64,000 nt of DNA from positions 186,001 through 250,000 of the forward strand of contig NZ_BMML01000013.1 of the NCBI RefSeq assembly GCF_014645815.1, given 5' to 3'. The translations under genes were made by a program, and so were the position numbers. A model generated the notes under the pieces. It ran no database searches and had not been told where the DNA came from. It worked only from the letters and a program-made list of their open reading frames with translations. Of the stretch, positions 7,954 to 14,831 are shown piece after piece. This stretch comes from Streptomyces fuscichromogenes (GTDB lineage Bacteria; Actinomycetota; Actinomycetes; Streptomycetales; Streptomycetaceae). Each line of letters starts with the position of its first letter. Within the stretch, counting starts at the first letter, position 1.

Positions 7954-7967
7954 GGAAAGCGCTTGCA
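7954..7967. promoter_or_regulatory. LacI-family-type operator
   Basis: GGAAAGCGCTTGCA, with a central perfect AAGCGCTT palindrome, matches the TGNAANCGNTTNCA consensus of LacI-family sugar regulators in Streptomyces except at its outer bases. It lies 29-42 bp upstream of the DUF6250 gene start. Confidence 0.65.
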
Positions 7968-8111
7968 CCCAACGGAGGCCACTGTGCCGCGAGGCCGCCG
8001 CCGCTGTCGATGCCCCGAGCGCTTCCGCCACGAGAAGGACACACCGAAGGCCGGACCCGGGGATCGGGGGTCCGGCCTTCGGCGTGCGTGTCGGACCGAT
8101 GAGGCGCCGGG

Positions 8112-9074
8112 TCAGCCGACGGCGAGGCCCTTCGAGCGGAGGTAGGCGACCGGGTCCACGTCCGAGCCGTAGTCGGGGGTGGTGCGGATCTCGAAGTGGA
8201 GGTGCGGGCCGGTCACGTTGCCGGTCGCGCCGGAGAGTCCGAGCCGCTGGCCCGCGACCACGGTCTGGCCGACCGAGACGGAGAGAGCGGAGAGGTGGCC
8301 GTACTGCGCGTAGTAGCCGTCGGTGAGCCGGATGACGACCTGGTTGCCGTAGGAGCCGCCCCAGCCCGCCGTGACGACCGTGCCCGCGCCGACGGCCTTG
8401 ACCGGGGTGCCGGTCGGGACGACGAAGTCGACGCCCGTGTGGTAGCCGCTGGACCACATGCCGCCGGCGACGTGGTAGCCGGTGCCGACGGTGGCACCGG
8501 TGACCGGGAGGGTGAAGCCGGCGGCACTCGTCACCGAGCCGTCCGAGGACGAGGAAGCCGAGGAGGAGGCCGAGGACGAGGAGGCCGAGGAGGAGGTGGA
8601 CGACGACGAGGTGGACGACGGCTGGTTCGACGGCGCCTCGTAACGGGCGCCGGAGTCCGCGGTGTCCGTCGTCGTCGCGTGCCGGCCGCCGAGGGTGAGC
8701 CTGAGGCCGGGGTGGATCAGCGAGGGATTTTCCCCGACGGCCTGCCGGTTGTCGGCGTAGAGCCGGTGCCAGCCGCCGCGGACGTGCTGGTCGCGGGCGA
8801 TCTTCGAGAGACAGTCACCGGGCACCACGGTGTAGATGCGGTGCGCGGAATGCGTGGCGGCGGAATTCCCCGCGGCCGTCTTCCGCGCCGGGGCCTTCTG
8901 GACCGCCGGAAGGGACTGTGCGGCCTTTTCGGAAACGGACGGCGAGGTGGCCGCGTGGGCGCTGGTGGCCCCCATGAGCGGCAGCGCCAGCGCGGCACCA
9001 CCGGTTCCGGCGACGGCCATCGAGCGGGTGAGACGCTGGGACTTGGGGCGGCGGTGCTTACCCTTCGCGGGCAT
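8112..9074 (-). CDS. Secreted LysM-M23 peptidoglycan endopeptidase
   Basis: A 320-residue cell-wall hydrolase. A basic N-terminus (MPAKGKHRRPKSQRLTR) and a hydrophobic core ending in SAHA form the signal peptide. A LysM domain (about residues 80-127) contains YTVVPGDCLSKIA and LIHPGLRLTL. A Ser/Thr-rich linker (about 145-180) leads to an M23 peptidase domain with zinc ligands in HTGVDF and HLHFE. It should bind peptidoglycan and cleave peptide cross-bridges outside the cell. The ATG at 9074 has GAGAGGAA 7 nt upstream. Control is most likely through the c-di-AMP riboswitch in its leader. Confidence 0.93.
   Translation of the reverse strand: MPAKGKHRRPKSQRLTRSMAVAGTGGAALALPLMGATSAHAATSPSVSEKAAQSLPAVQKAPARKTAAGNSAATHSAHRIYTVVPGDCLSKIARDQHVRGGWHRLYADNRQAVGENPSLIHPGLRLTLGGRHATTTDTADSGARYEAPSNQPSSTSSSSTSSSASSSSASSSASSSSDGSVTSAAGFTLPVTGATVGTGYHVAGGMWSSGYHTGVDFVVPTGTPVKAVGAGTVVTAGWGGSYGNQVVIRLTDGYYAQYGHLSALSVSVGQTVVAGQRLGLSGATGNVTGPHLHFEIRTTPDYGSDVDPVAYLRSKGLAVG
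8541..8630 (-). repeat. Low-complexity Ser-rich linker coding repeat
   Basis: About 90 bp of near-repeating GAGGAGGCCGAGGACGA units (plus strand) encode the Ser/Ala/Thr linker between the LysM and M23 domains. Slippage here would change linker length without shifting domain sequence. Confidence 0.7.
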
Positions 9075-9087
9075 GGCGCATTCCTCT

Positions 9088-9270
9088 CCGGCGCCTGCGA
9101 GGTGAGCTGTCGGGTTCGGGCTGGAGCTGCCCGGCCACGCGTCGTCGCGCGACTACACCCCTAGCCGTCCCGGGAACCGGAACAGGCGGTCGTACCTGGT
9201 GGGTCCCCCGCTCCTGCCGGGCACGGGTGGGTGTGTGGGGACTCCGGGCGGCGGCAGGATTCGGCGTTCC
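9088..9270 (-). ncRNA. c-di-AMP (ydaO/yuaA-type) riboswitch
   Basis: The minus-strand leader of the M23 gene carries the blocks I recognise from Streptomyces c-di-AMP riboswitches. In order these are CGCCGAATCCTGCCGCC, GGCAGGAGCGGGGGACCCA, CGGCTAGGGGTG, and ACCCGACAGCTCACCTCGCAGGCG just before the ribosome site. Such elements control resuscitation factors and M23 cell-wall hydrolases in actinobacteria; c-di-AMP binding normally turns expression off. Boundaries are approximate. Confidence 0.85.
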
Positions 9271-9544
9271 GCCCGGATGTGTGGCGAACGTAGGCGAGTG
9301 AGACGGACTCGGACAAGCGGCCGGTTCCGGCGGTCCGGGTTTCACTTGATCCGTTACCGGAAATCGCGGTCACCCTCCGTGAATTCCGGCCTGTTCGGTT
9401 TTCCAACCTTCTTGCGAAGCACCGCGATTACGTGAGCATGACGCGCGACGGACGGTCACGCATATGACGCTCCTCACGCACGTCACGCCACGTCCCCTTA
9501 TTCCAGAGCGAGTTGCAACGAAGGCACCAATTCGGGCAGATGCG
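9271..9544. other. Non-coding stretch upstream of riboswitch
   Basis: This spacer separates the M23 riboswitch leader from the 3' end of the alpha-galactosidase gene. It should hold the M23 promoter, but no -35/-10 pair is convincing. Short open frames here have poor codon usage, and I see no supportable gene. Confidence 0.5.
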
Positions 9545-11629
9545 TCAGATCCGACGGAGCCGGATGACCGACGCATCCAGGTCACCCTTCAGCCCGGTAC
9601 GCAGTCCGTGATGCAACAGGACGGCTCCTCGGTGCACTTCACCCGTTTCGCGGCATTCGTACGATGCCGTGGGGTCGAGACCCCGCAGCCGCAGGGCAGG
9701 CGCCGGCTCGCCGTAGCTCTGGGCCTGGAGCCAGGCGAGGACGACGGTCTCGTCGCCGAGCGTGTACTGCACCGCGCTGAGCCCGCCGGTGGGCGGCCGC
9801 AGCCGGAACTGGTCGCCTCGCTGCACCAGTGGCCGGATCTCCTTGTAGAGCGCCACCCAGCGGCCGGCCTCGGCGAGTTCCTCCTCGGTCCACTGCGAGA
9901 GGTCGCCGCCGACCCCGAGGGCTCCGGCCATCGAGCTGACAAAGCGGAAACGCAGACTGCTGACCCGGCCGTTGAGCTGGTGGTTCGGGCTGTCCGTGAC
10001 CCAGGCGGACATCACCCGGGCGGGGTGGATCTGACTGAAGCCGTGCTGGATGGCGAGCCGGTCCAGCGGGTCGGTGTTGTCGGAGGTCCACACCTCGTCG
10101 GTACGGCTCATGATGCCGAGGTCGATCCGTCCGCCACCGCCGGAGCAGGACTCGATGGCGACGTCCGGGTGGGCCGCGCGGATCCGGTCGAGCAGGGCGT
10201 ACAGCCCGCGGACGTGATCGACCCACAGGCGCTGCGGATAGGGCTCGCCGGGCCAGCCCGCGTCGGTGAAGCAGCGGTTGAAGTCCCACTTGACGTAGTC
10301 GATCGGGGCGCTGGACAGCAACGTGTCGAGCTGCTCCCAGAGGTATTCCTGGACGTCCTCGCGGGCGAGGTTGAGGACGAGCTGGTTGCGGAGTTCCGTC
10401 CGCTTCCGTCCCTCCTGGTACTGCACCCAGTCGGGGTGGGCGCGGTACAGGTCGCTGTCCGGGTTGACCATCTCGGGCTCGACCCAGATGCCGAACTGCA
10501 TGCCGAGGGCGTGCACGTAGTCGGCGAGGGGCTTGAGGCCGGTCGGGAAGCGGTCGGGGTTGGGCGTCCAGTCGCCGAGGCCGGCCCGGTCGCTGGTGCG
10601 CTTGCCGAACCAGCCGTCGTCGACCACGAACAGCTCGATGCCGATCGCGGCAGCCCGGCGGGCGAGGGTGGCCTGCTGCTCCTCGGAGATGTCGAAGGTG
10701 GTCGCCTCCCAGGAGTTGAACAGCACCGGCCGGTCCTGGTCGGCGTCCGGGATGATGTGCGCCCGCTGGTAGGCGTGCCAGGCACGGCTCGCCCCGCCGA
10801 AGCCGCCGTCGGTCCACAGACCCGCGAAGACCGGACTGGTGTACGACTCCCCCTCGGCCAGCATCAGCAGGCCCGAGTCGTCGTAACCGGCGCCGCCGGT
10901 GATCTGCACGCGCGCGTCGGGGAGTTGGGCGACGGCGATGCGCCAGGAGCCGGACCAGCCGAGCGCGCAGCCCCAGACCTCGCCGCGCTCCTCGGTGGCA
11001 TCGGTGTCGAGGGCGACCCAGGGCAGGTGCTGGTGGCCGGTGTGGCCGCGGCGGCTGCCGATGACCTTCTCGCCGTAGGTGAGCGGGCCGCTGGTGAGGC
11101 GGGACTCGGCGGCCCAGCGGCCGTGCAGCTGGGAGAGCCGCCAGCCCTCGCGGTCGGGGAGCGTCCAGGCGGCGGGGTCGGCGCGCAGCAGCTCCACGCG
11201 CGCGTGCCCCTCGTTGCCGACGGTCACCCAGCGCTCGACGACGTCGCCGCGCATCCGGTAGTGCAGGGTGATGAGGATGTCGTCGTCCCGGAAGCGCAGC
11301 CGCAGTTCGTCGCCGTCCGCGCCGGCCCCGGTCTCGTAGGCCTCGAAGGTCCACTCGGTGCCGCGCCGCTCCTCGGTGCGCACGGACAGGGCGGGGCGGA
11401 CGAACCGGGGCCCGCCCTCGACGGGATACTCCTCCCGGCCGTCGAGCGGGGACTCGAAGGGCCAGTAGCCGGGCAGTGCCCGGGTGCTGAGCTCCTCCGC
11501 GTCGGCGAGCCCGATTCTGGCGCCCCAGTGCAGGTGGAGCAGTTCACCGGCCGCCGTGAGATGCAGCGCGTAGCTGCTGCCGGGGCCCGACAGGAGCCAG
11601 GTACGACCGTTTTCGGCGATGTCCACCAT
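9545..11629 (-). CDS. GH36 alpha-galactosidase
   Basis: A 694-residue cytoplasmic glycoside hydrolase with no signal peptide. An N-terminal beta-sandwich (about residues 1-300) precedes a (beta/alpha)8 barrel. The nucleophile Asp is in YVKWDFNR (about residue 449) and the acid/base Asp in SCSGGGGRID (about residue 503); EPEMVNPDSDLY precedes them as in GH36. It should remove terminal alpha-galactose from imported oligosaccharides such as melibiose or raffinose. The ATG at 11629 is set by GAGG 5 nt upstream; a longer frame adds 17 hydrophobic residues with no ribosome site. It is divergent from the phosphatase gene, and no sugar transporter is adjacent. Confidence 0.92.
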   Translation of the reverse strand: MVDIAENGRTWLLSGPGSSYALHLTAAGELLHLHWGARIGLADAEELSTRALPGYWPFESPLDGREEYPVEGGPRFVRPALSVRTEERRGTEWTFEAYETGAGADGDELRLRFRDDDILITLHYRMRGDVVERWVTVGNEGHARVELLRADPAAWTLPDREGWRLSQLHGRWAAESRLTSGPLTYGEKVIGSRRGHTGHQHLPWVALDTDATEERGEVWGCALGWSGSWRIAVAQLPDARVQITGGAGYDDSGLLMLAEGESYTSPVFAGLWTDGGFGGASRAWHAYQRAHIIPDADQDRPVLFNSWEATTFDISEEQQATLARRAAAIGIELFVVDDGWFGKRTSDRAGLGDWTPNPDRFPTGLKPLADYVHALGMQFGIWVEPEMVNPDSDLYRAHPDWVQYQEGRKRTELRNQLVLNLAREDVQEYLWEQLDTLLSSAPIDYVKWDFNRCFTDAGWPGEPYPQRLWVDHVRGLYALLDRIRAAHPDVAIESCSGGGGRIDLGIMSRTDEVWTSDNTDPLDRLAIQHGFSQIHPARVMSAWVTDSPNHQLNGRVSSLRFRFVSSMAGALGVGGDLSQWTEEELAEAGRWVALYKEIRPLVQRGDQFRLRPPTGGLSAVQYTLGDETVVLAWLQAQSYGEPAPALRLRGLDPTASYECRETGEVHRGAVLLHHGLRTGLKGDLDASVIRLRRI

Positions 11630-11740
11630 CGAAACCTCACACAGCAGCCAACAGATCCACTCAAGCACCAACATCATCAAGGGCTGCGGGCCCCGGAATC
11701 AAGGGTCACGGCCCCGGAGGCGGTGCCTGTGGACAACTCA

Positions 11741-11768
11741 TTGCCTGCGGAAACCGATGTCGTATGGT
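11741..11768 (+). promoter_or_regulatory. Candidate promoter for tyrosine phosphatase
   Basis: TTGCCT (11741-11746) and TATGGT (11763-11768) are 16 bp apart and lie 56 bp before the GTG at 11824, in the divergent region shared with the alpha-galactosidase gene. Confidence 0.45.
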
Positions 11769-11823
11769 CGAGCCAGTGCCCGTCGCCGAGCCGCGCCGAC
11801 GGGGCCGACCGGGAGGAGCCCCC

Positions 11824-12621
11824 GTGACGCAGCAGGTCCCGTCCACCGAGCCCGAGCTGGCCGGGGTGCGCAACTTCCGTGACGTGGGCGGCCTGCCGAC
11901 CGCGGACGGGCGGCGGGTGCGGCCTGGCGTGCTGTTCCGCAGCGGGCATCTGGCGCACGCGACGGAGCGCGACGCGGAGTTCCTCGCCTCGCTCGGTCTG
12001 CACACGATCTTCGACTTCCGCAACGCGGCCGACCAGAAGCTGGAGGGTCCGGACGTCGAGCTGCCCGGCGTACGGAACGTGAACCTGCCGCTGACCGACC
12101 CGGCGCACGGTGCCGAGTTCTGGACGATGGTCCGCGAGGGTGACACCGAGCAGCTGCGCGGCCTCCTGGGCGACGGCAAGGCCGCGGCCCGGATGGTCAA
12201 CTCCTACCGCACGATCGTCAAGGAGCGCACCGGCGAGCACTCGCGCGTGCTGCACTCGATCGCCGAGGACAGCGTCCCGGCGCTGATGCACTGCGCGGCC
12301 GGCAAGGACCGGGCGGGCATCTCCATAGCCGTGACGCTGCTCGCGGTGGGCGTGGAGCGGGACGCGATCCTCGCCGACTACCTGGAGTCCAACGCCAAGC
12401 ACCGCCGCTACAGGGTGCGGCGCAACGGCAGCGGGGAGAGCGTGTACAGCCCCGAGGTGATGGAGCTGCTGAGCCCGCTCTTCGACGCCCGCGCGGAGTA
12501 CCTTACGGCGGCCTTCGAGAGCATCGAGGAGACGTGGGGCGACGTGGACACGTACCTGGAGCAGGGGCTGCGGGTGACCCCCGAGACCCGGGAGCGGCTG
12601 CGCGGGCGGCTGCTCGACTGA
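11824..12621 (+). CDS. Tyrosine/dual-specificity phosphatase (PTP-like)
   Basis: A 265-residue phosphatase of the bacterial lipid/tyrosine phosphatase group. The P-loop is HCAAGKDRAG (about residues 158-167), the C-x5-R signature with the KDR variant typical of MptpB-type enzymes. An N-terminal ELAGVRNFRDVGGLPT and VLFRSGHLAHAT match the family's conserved start. It may act on phosphotyrosine or phosphoinositides. The GTG at 11824 follows GGGAGGAG with good spacing; an upstream in-frame ATG adds 20 unlikely residues. It converges on the small DUF6126 gene. Confidence 0.88.
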   Translation: MTQQVPSTEPELAGVRNFRDVGGLPTADGRRVRPGVLFRSGHLAHATERDAEFLASLGLHTIFDFRNAADQKLEGPDVELPGVRNVNLPLTDPAHGAEFWTMVREGDTEQLRGLLGDGKAAARMVNSYRTIVKERTGEHSRVLHSIAEDSVPALMHCAAGKDRAGISIAVTLLAVGVERDAILADYLESNAKHRRYRVRRNGSGESVYSPEVMELLSPLFDARAEYLTAAFESIEETWGDVDTYLEQGLRVTPETRERLRGRLLD

Positions 12622-12643
12622 GGCGGAGCGGGGACGGGAGCGC

Positions 12644-12766
12644 TCAGCCCTTGCCGCCGACGGCGAACAGCAGGTAGAGGAACGCGGCGAAGACGTGCCC
12701 GACCGCGATGTAGATGATGAGCCGGACCCACAGGGCCCGGGGGAACTTCTCCTCGATGTCGGTCAT
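12644..12766 (-). CDS. DUF6126 small membrane protein
   Basis: A 40-residue protein with one transmembrane helix: MTDIEEKFPRALWVRLII followed by a hydrophobic run and ending VGGKG. It matches the short DUF6126 proteins I know to follow XRE-cupin regulators in Streptomyces. Its ATG overlaps the regulator's TGA (ATGA), so it is translationally coupled and is the last gene of the hopanoid transcription unit. The function is unknown; a membrane partner or modulator of the regulator is one possibility. Confidence 0.8.
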   Translation of the reverse strand: MTDIEEKFPRALWVRLIIYIAVGHVFAAFLYLLFAVGGKG

Positions 12767-13386
12767 GGCAGCTCTCCGGTGATCGGGCCCAGGCACAGCG
12801 CGGCCGTGGGACTCTGCAGCAGGGTGTGGACGAACAGGAGCTCGACCCCGTCCTGGTCCCCGGCGGCGAGCCGGTGCGGGGTCAGCGAGTCGAAGTGCGC
12901 GCTGTCGCCGGGCGCGAGCACGTGCGTGGTGTCACCGAGCCGCAGCCGGAGCCGGCCGCGCAGGACGTACAGCCACTCCTCGCCGGGGTGCACCCGCACG
13001 ATGTCGCCCTGGGAGCCGTACGGCACCCGGACGCGCAGCGCCTGCATCCCCCGGCCGGACGCCCCGGCCTGCCAGTACGTCCAGCCGCCGGCGTGGGTCG
13101 GCTCCATGTCGCCGGCGCGCACGATCGCGTCCCGGTCGGCGACGGTCTCCCCCAGGAGGTCCGAGACCGTCGTACCGTAGACACGCGCGAGCGCGAGCAG
13201 CATCGGCAGCGAGGGCTGCCGCTGCCCGGTCTCCAGCCGGGAGAGGTGAGCGGGCGACAGCCCCGCGTCCCGGGCCGCGGCCTCCAGGGTGAGACCGGCA
13301 CGGCGGCGCAGGGAGCGCAGCTGCGGGGCGACGGCGGGCAGCTCGCCCGCCGGCCCGCCCGTATGCTCTTTCTCGGAGGAGCTCAT
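12763..13386 (-). CDS. XRE-cupin regulator at end of hopanoid operon
   Basis: A 207-residue regulator. The HTH (about residues 19-75) reads LRSLRRRAGLTLEAAARDAG then LSPAHLSRLETGQRQPSL, and the cupin (about 125-200) contains VHPGEEWLYVLRGRLRLRLG, DTTHVLAPGDSAHFDS and THRL-like metal/ligand positions. The ATG at 13386 has GGAGG overlapping closely upstream. The gene is 59 bp after hpnO, and that gap contains two identical palindromes 20 bp apart, strong candidates for its own operator. It is followed by an overlapping DUF6126 gene. It may respond to an amino-acid or lipid-derived ligand, which is unknown. I recall the S. coelicolor counterpart as SCO6770. Confidence 0.88.
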   Translation of the reverse strand: MSSSEKEHTGGPAGELPAVAPQLRSLRRRAGLTLEAAARDAGLSPAHLSRLETGQRQPSLPMLLALARVYGTTVSDLLGETVADRDAIVRAGDMEPTHAGGWTYWQAGASGRGMQALRVRVPYGSQGDIVRVHPGEEWLYVLRGRLRLRLGDTTHVLAPGDSAHFDSLTPHRLAAGDQDGVELLFVHTLLQSPTAALCLGPITGELP

Positions 13387-13406
13387 GCCTCCATTCAGCC
13401 GCAGCT

Positions 13407-13441
13407 TTGCCTCCGAGGCAATTTTCTTGCCTCGGAGGCAA
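13407..13441. promoter_or_regulatory. Paired palindromic operators for XRE-cupin regulator
   Basis: TTGCCTCCGAGGCAA (13407-13421) and TTGCCTCGGAGGCAA (13427-13441) are each perfect 7-bp-arm palindromes with one central base. They are reverse complements of each other and their centres are 20 bp apart, two helical turns. They fill the hpnO-regulator gap 20 bp upstream of the regulator ATG. Confidence 0.75.
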
Positions 13442-13445
13442 AAAG

Positions 13446-14831
13446 CTAGCGGTTGGCCACCGCCTGCTTGATCAGGGTCTTGCCGAAGTCCCACATCAGA
13501 CCGCCCCCGCTGTGGGCGTCGTCCATGACGTCCGTGAAGGCGTCCATGAAGCGGTCCACGTCCGTCTCGTCGATGATCAGCGGCGGGATGAGCTTGATCA
13601 CCTCCAGGTGGTCGCCGGAGACCTGGGTGAGGATCCGGTGCCGCTGCAGCAGCGGTACGACGACCATCTGGGCGAACAGGCCCTTGCGGGCGGCCTGGAG
13701 CATGGTCCAGCGGCTGCGCAGCTTCAGCGAGCCGGGCCGGCCGAACTCGATGCCGATCATCAGGCCCCGGCCGCGTACGTCGGCCAGCAGTTCGTACTTG
13801 TCGGTCAGGGCGGCAAGCCGGGACCTGAGCTGCTCTCCCACGGCCCGGGAGTCGGCGACCACCTGGTCGTTCTCCATGACCGAGAGGACGGCGAGCCCGG
13901 CCGCCATGGCCTGGGCGTTGGCCCCGAAGCTCGCCGAGTGGACCAGGACGCGGTCCATGGACGAGTAGACCTTCTTGAAGATCCAGTCCTTGCCGAGGGT
14001 CGCGCCGACCGGGACGTATCCGCCGGACAGCGCCTTCGCCACACACACCAGGTCCGGCTCCACGCCCTCCTCGTGCTGGTAGGCGTAGAAGTCGCCGGTG
14101 CGGCCGAGGCCGGTCTGCACCTCGTCGGCGATGAGCAGCGCCTTGTGCCGGTGCAGCAGCTCCTGTGCGGCGCGCAGATAGCCGGGCGGGGCCTCGTGCA
14201 CGCCCTTGCCCTGGATCGGCTCGACGATCAGGGCGGCCACGTCGCCCTTCTTCAGTTCGCGGGCGAGCGCGTCGAGGTCGCCGAGGGGTACGGCGGTGTC
14301 GGGCAGCAGTGGGGCGAAGCCGTCCCGGAAGCCGCTCTCGCCGTTGACCGACAGGGAGCCGGTGGTCAGGCCGTGGAAGGCGTGGTCGCAGTAGAGGACG
14401 CGGGGTCTGCCGGTGGCGAAGCGGGCGAACTTCAGGGCCGTCTCGACCGACTCGGTACCGCTGTTGCCGAAGAACACCCGGTCCAGGTGCGGGCTGTGCG
14501 CGAGGAGCCGCTCGGCGAGGAGTCCGGGCAGCGGCTGGCAGTCGAAGCGGGTGAGGTCGGCCAGCTGGGCGTCCAGGACGTCGTGCAGGGCCTTGCGGAC
14601 GACGGGGTGGTGGCGGCCCAGTCCCATCACCCCGAACCCGGCGAGCATGTCCAGGTAGTCGTTGCCGTCCGCGTCCCAGAAGTGGGCACCCTCGGCCCGC
14701 TCGTAGACCTTGTCGAAGCCGATGGTGTGCAGCATGCGCGGAAGCTGGTGGTTGAGGTACTTGCCGTGCAGCTCGTACCGCTCACCGCCACGCTCGGCGA
14801 GCAGCGCTCCGAGGTCGAACTCCGTACTCAT
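13446..14831 (-). CDS. hpnO: Class III aminotransferase HpnO (aminobacteriohopanetriol formation)
   Basis: A 461-residue PLP-dependent aminotransferase. VFFGNSGTESVETALKFAR binds the cofactor phosphate, LLIADEVQTGLGRTG carries the PLP-ring Asp, and VCVAKALSGGYVPVGA carries the Schiff-base Lys (about residue 280). Its place in the hopanoid operon points to conversion of ribosylhopane-derived aldehyde into 35-aminobacteriohopanetriol, the last known step of the side chain. The family call rests on motifs; substrate assignment is from context. The ATG at 14831 overlaps the dxs stop (ATGA). Confidence 0.88.
   Translation of the reverse strand: MSTEFDLGALLAERGGERYELHGKYLNHQLPRMLHTIGFDKVYERAEGAHFWDADGNDYLDMLAGFGVMGLGRHHPVVRKALHDVLDAQLADLTRFDCQPLPGLLAERLLAHSPHLDRVFFGNSGTESVETALKFARFATGRPRVLYCDHAFHGLTTGSLSVNGESGFRDGFAPLLPDTAVPLGDLDALARELKKGDVAALIVEPIQGKGVHEAPPGYLRAAQELLHRHKALLIADEVQTGLGRTGDFYAYQHEEGVEPDLVCVAKALSGGYVPVGATLGKDWIFKKVYSSMDRVLVHSASFGANAQAMAAGLAVLSVMENDQVVADSRAVGEQLRSRLAALTDKYELLADVRGRGLMIGIEFGRPGSLKLRSRWTMLQAARKGLFAQMVVVPLLQRHRILTQVSGDHLEVIKLIPPLIIDETDVDRFMDAFTDVMDDAHSGGGLMWDFGKTLIKQAVANR

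Noticed and set aside
9464..11827. 787-codon plus-strand frame opposite the alpha-galactosidase
   Set aside because: Antisense shadow caused by G+C-rich third positions; the minus-strand frame has clear GH36 motifs.
13407..13441. Reading the paired palindromes purely as a hopanoid operon terminator
   Set aside because: Each half is itself a perfect palindrome with helical phasing, and a coupled regulator gene follows; an operator is the better primary reading.
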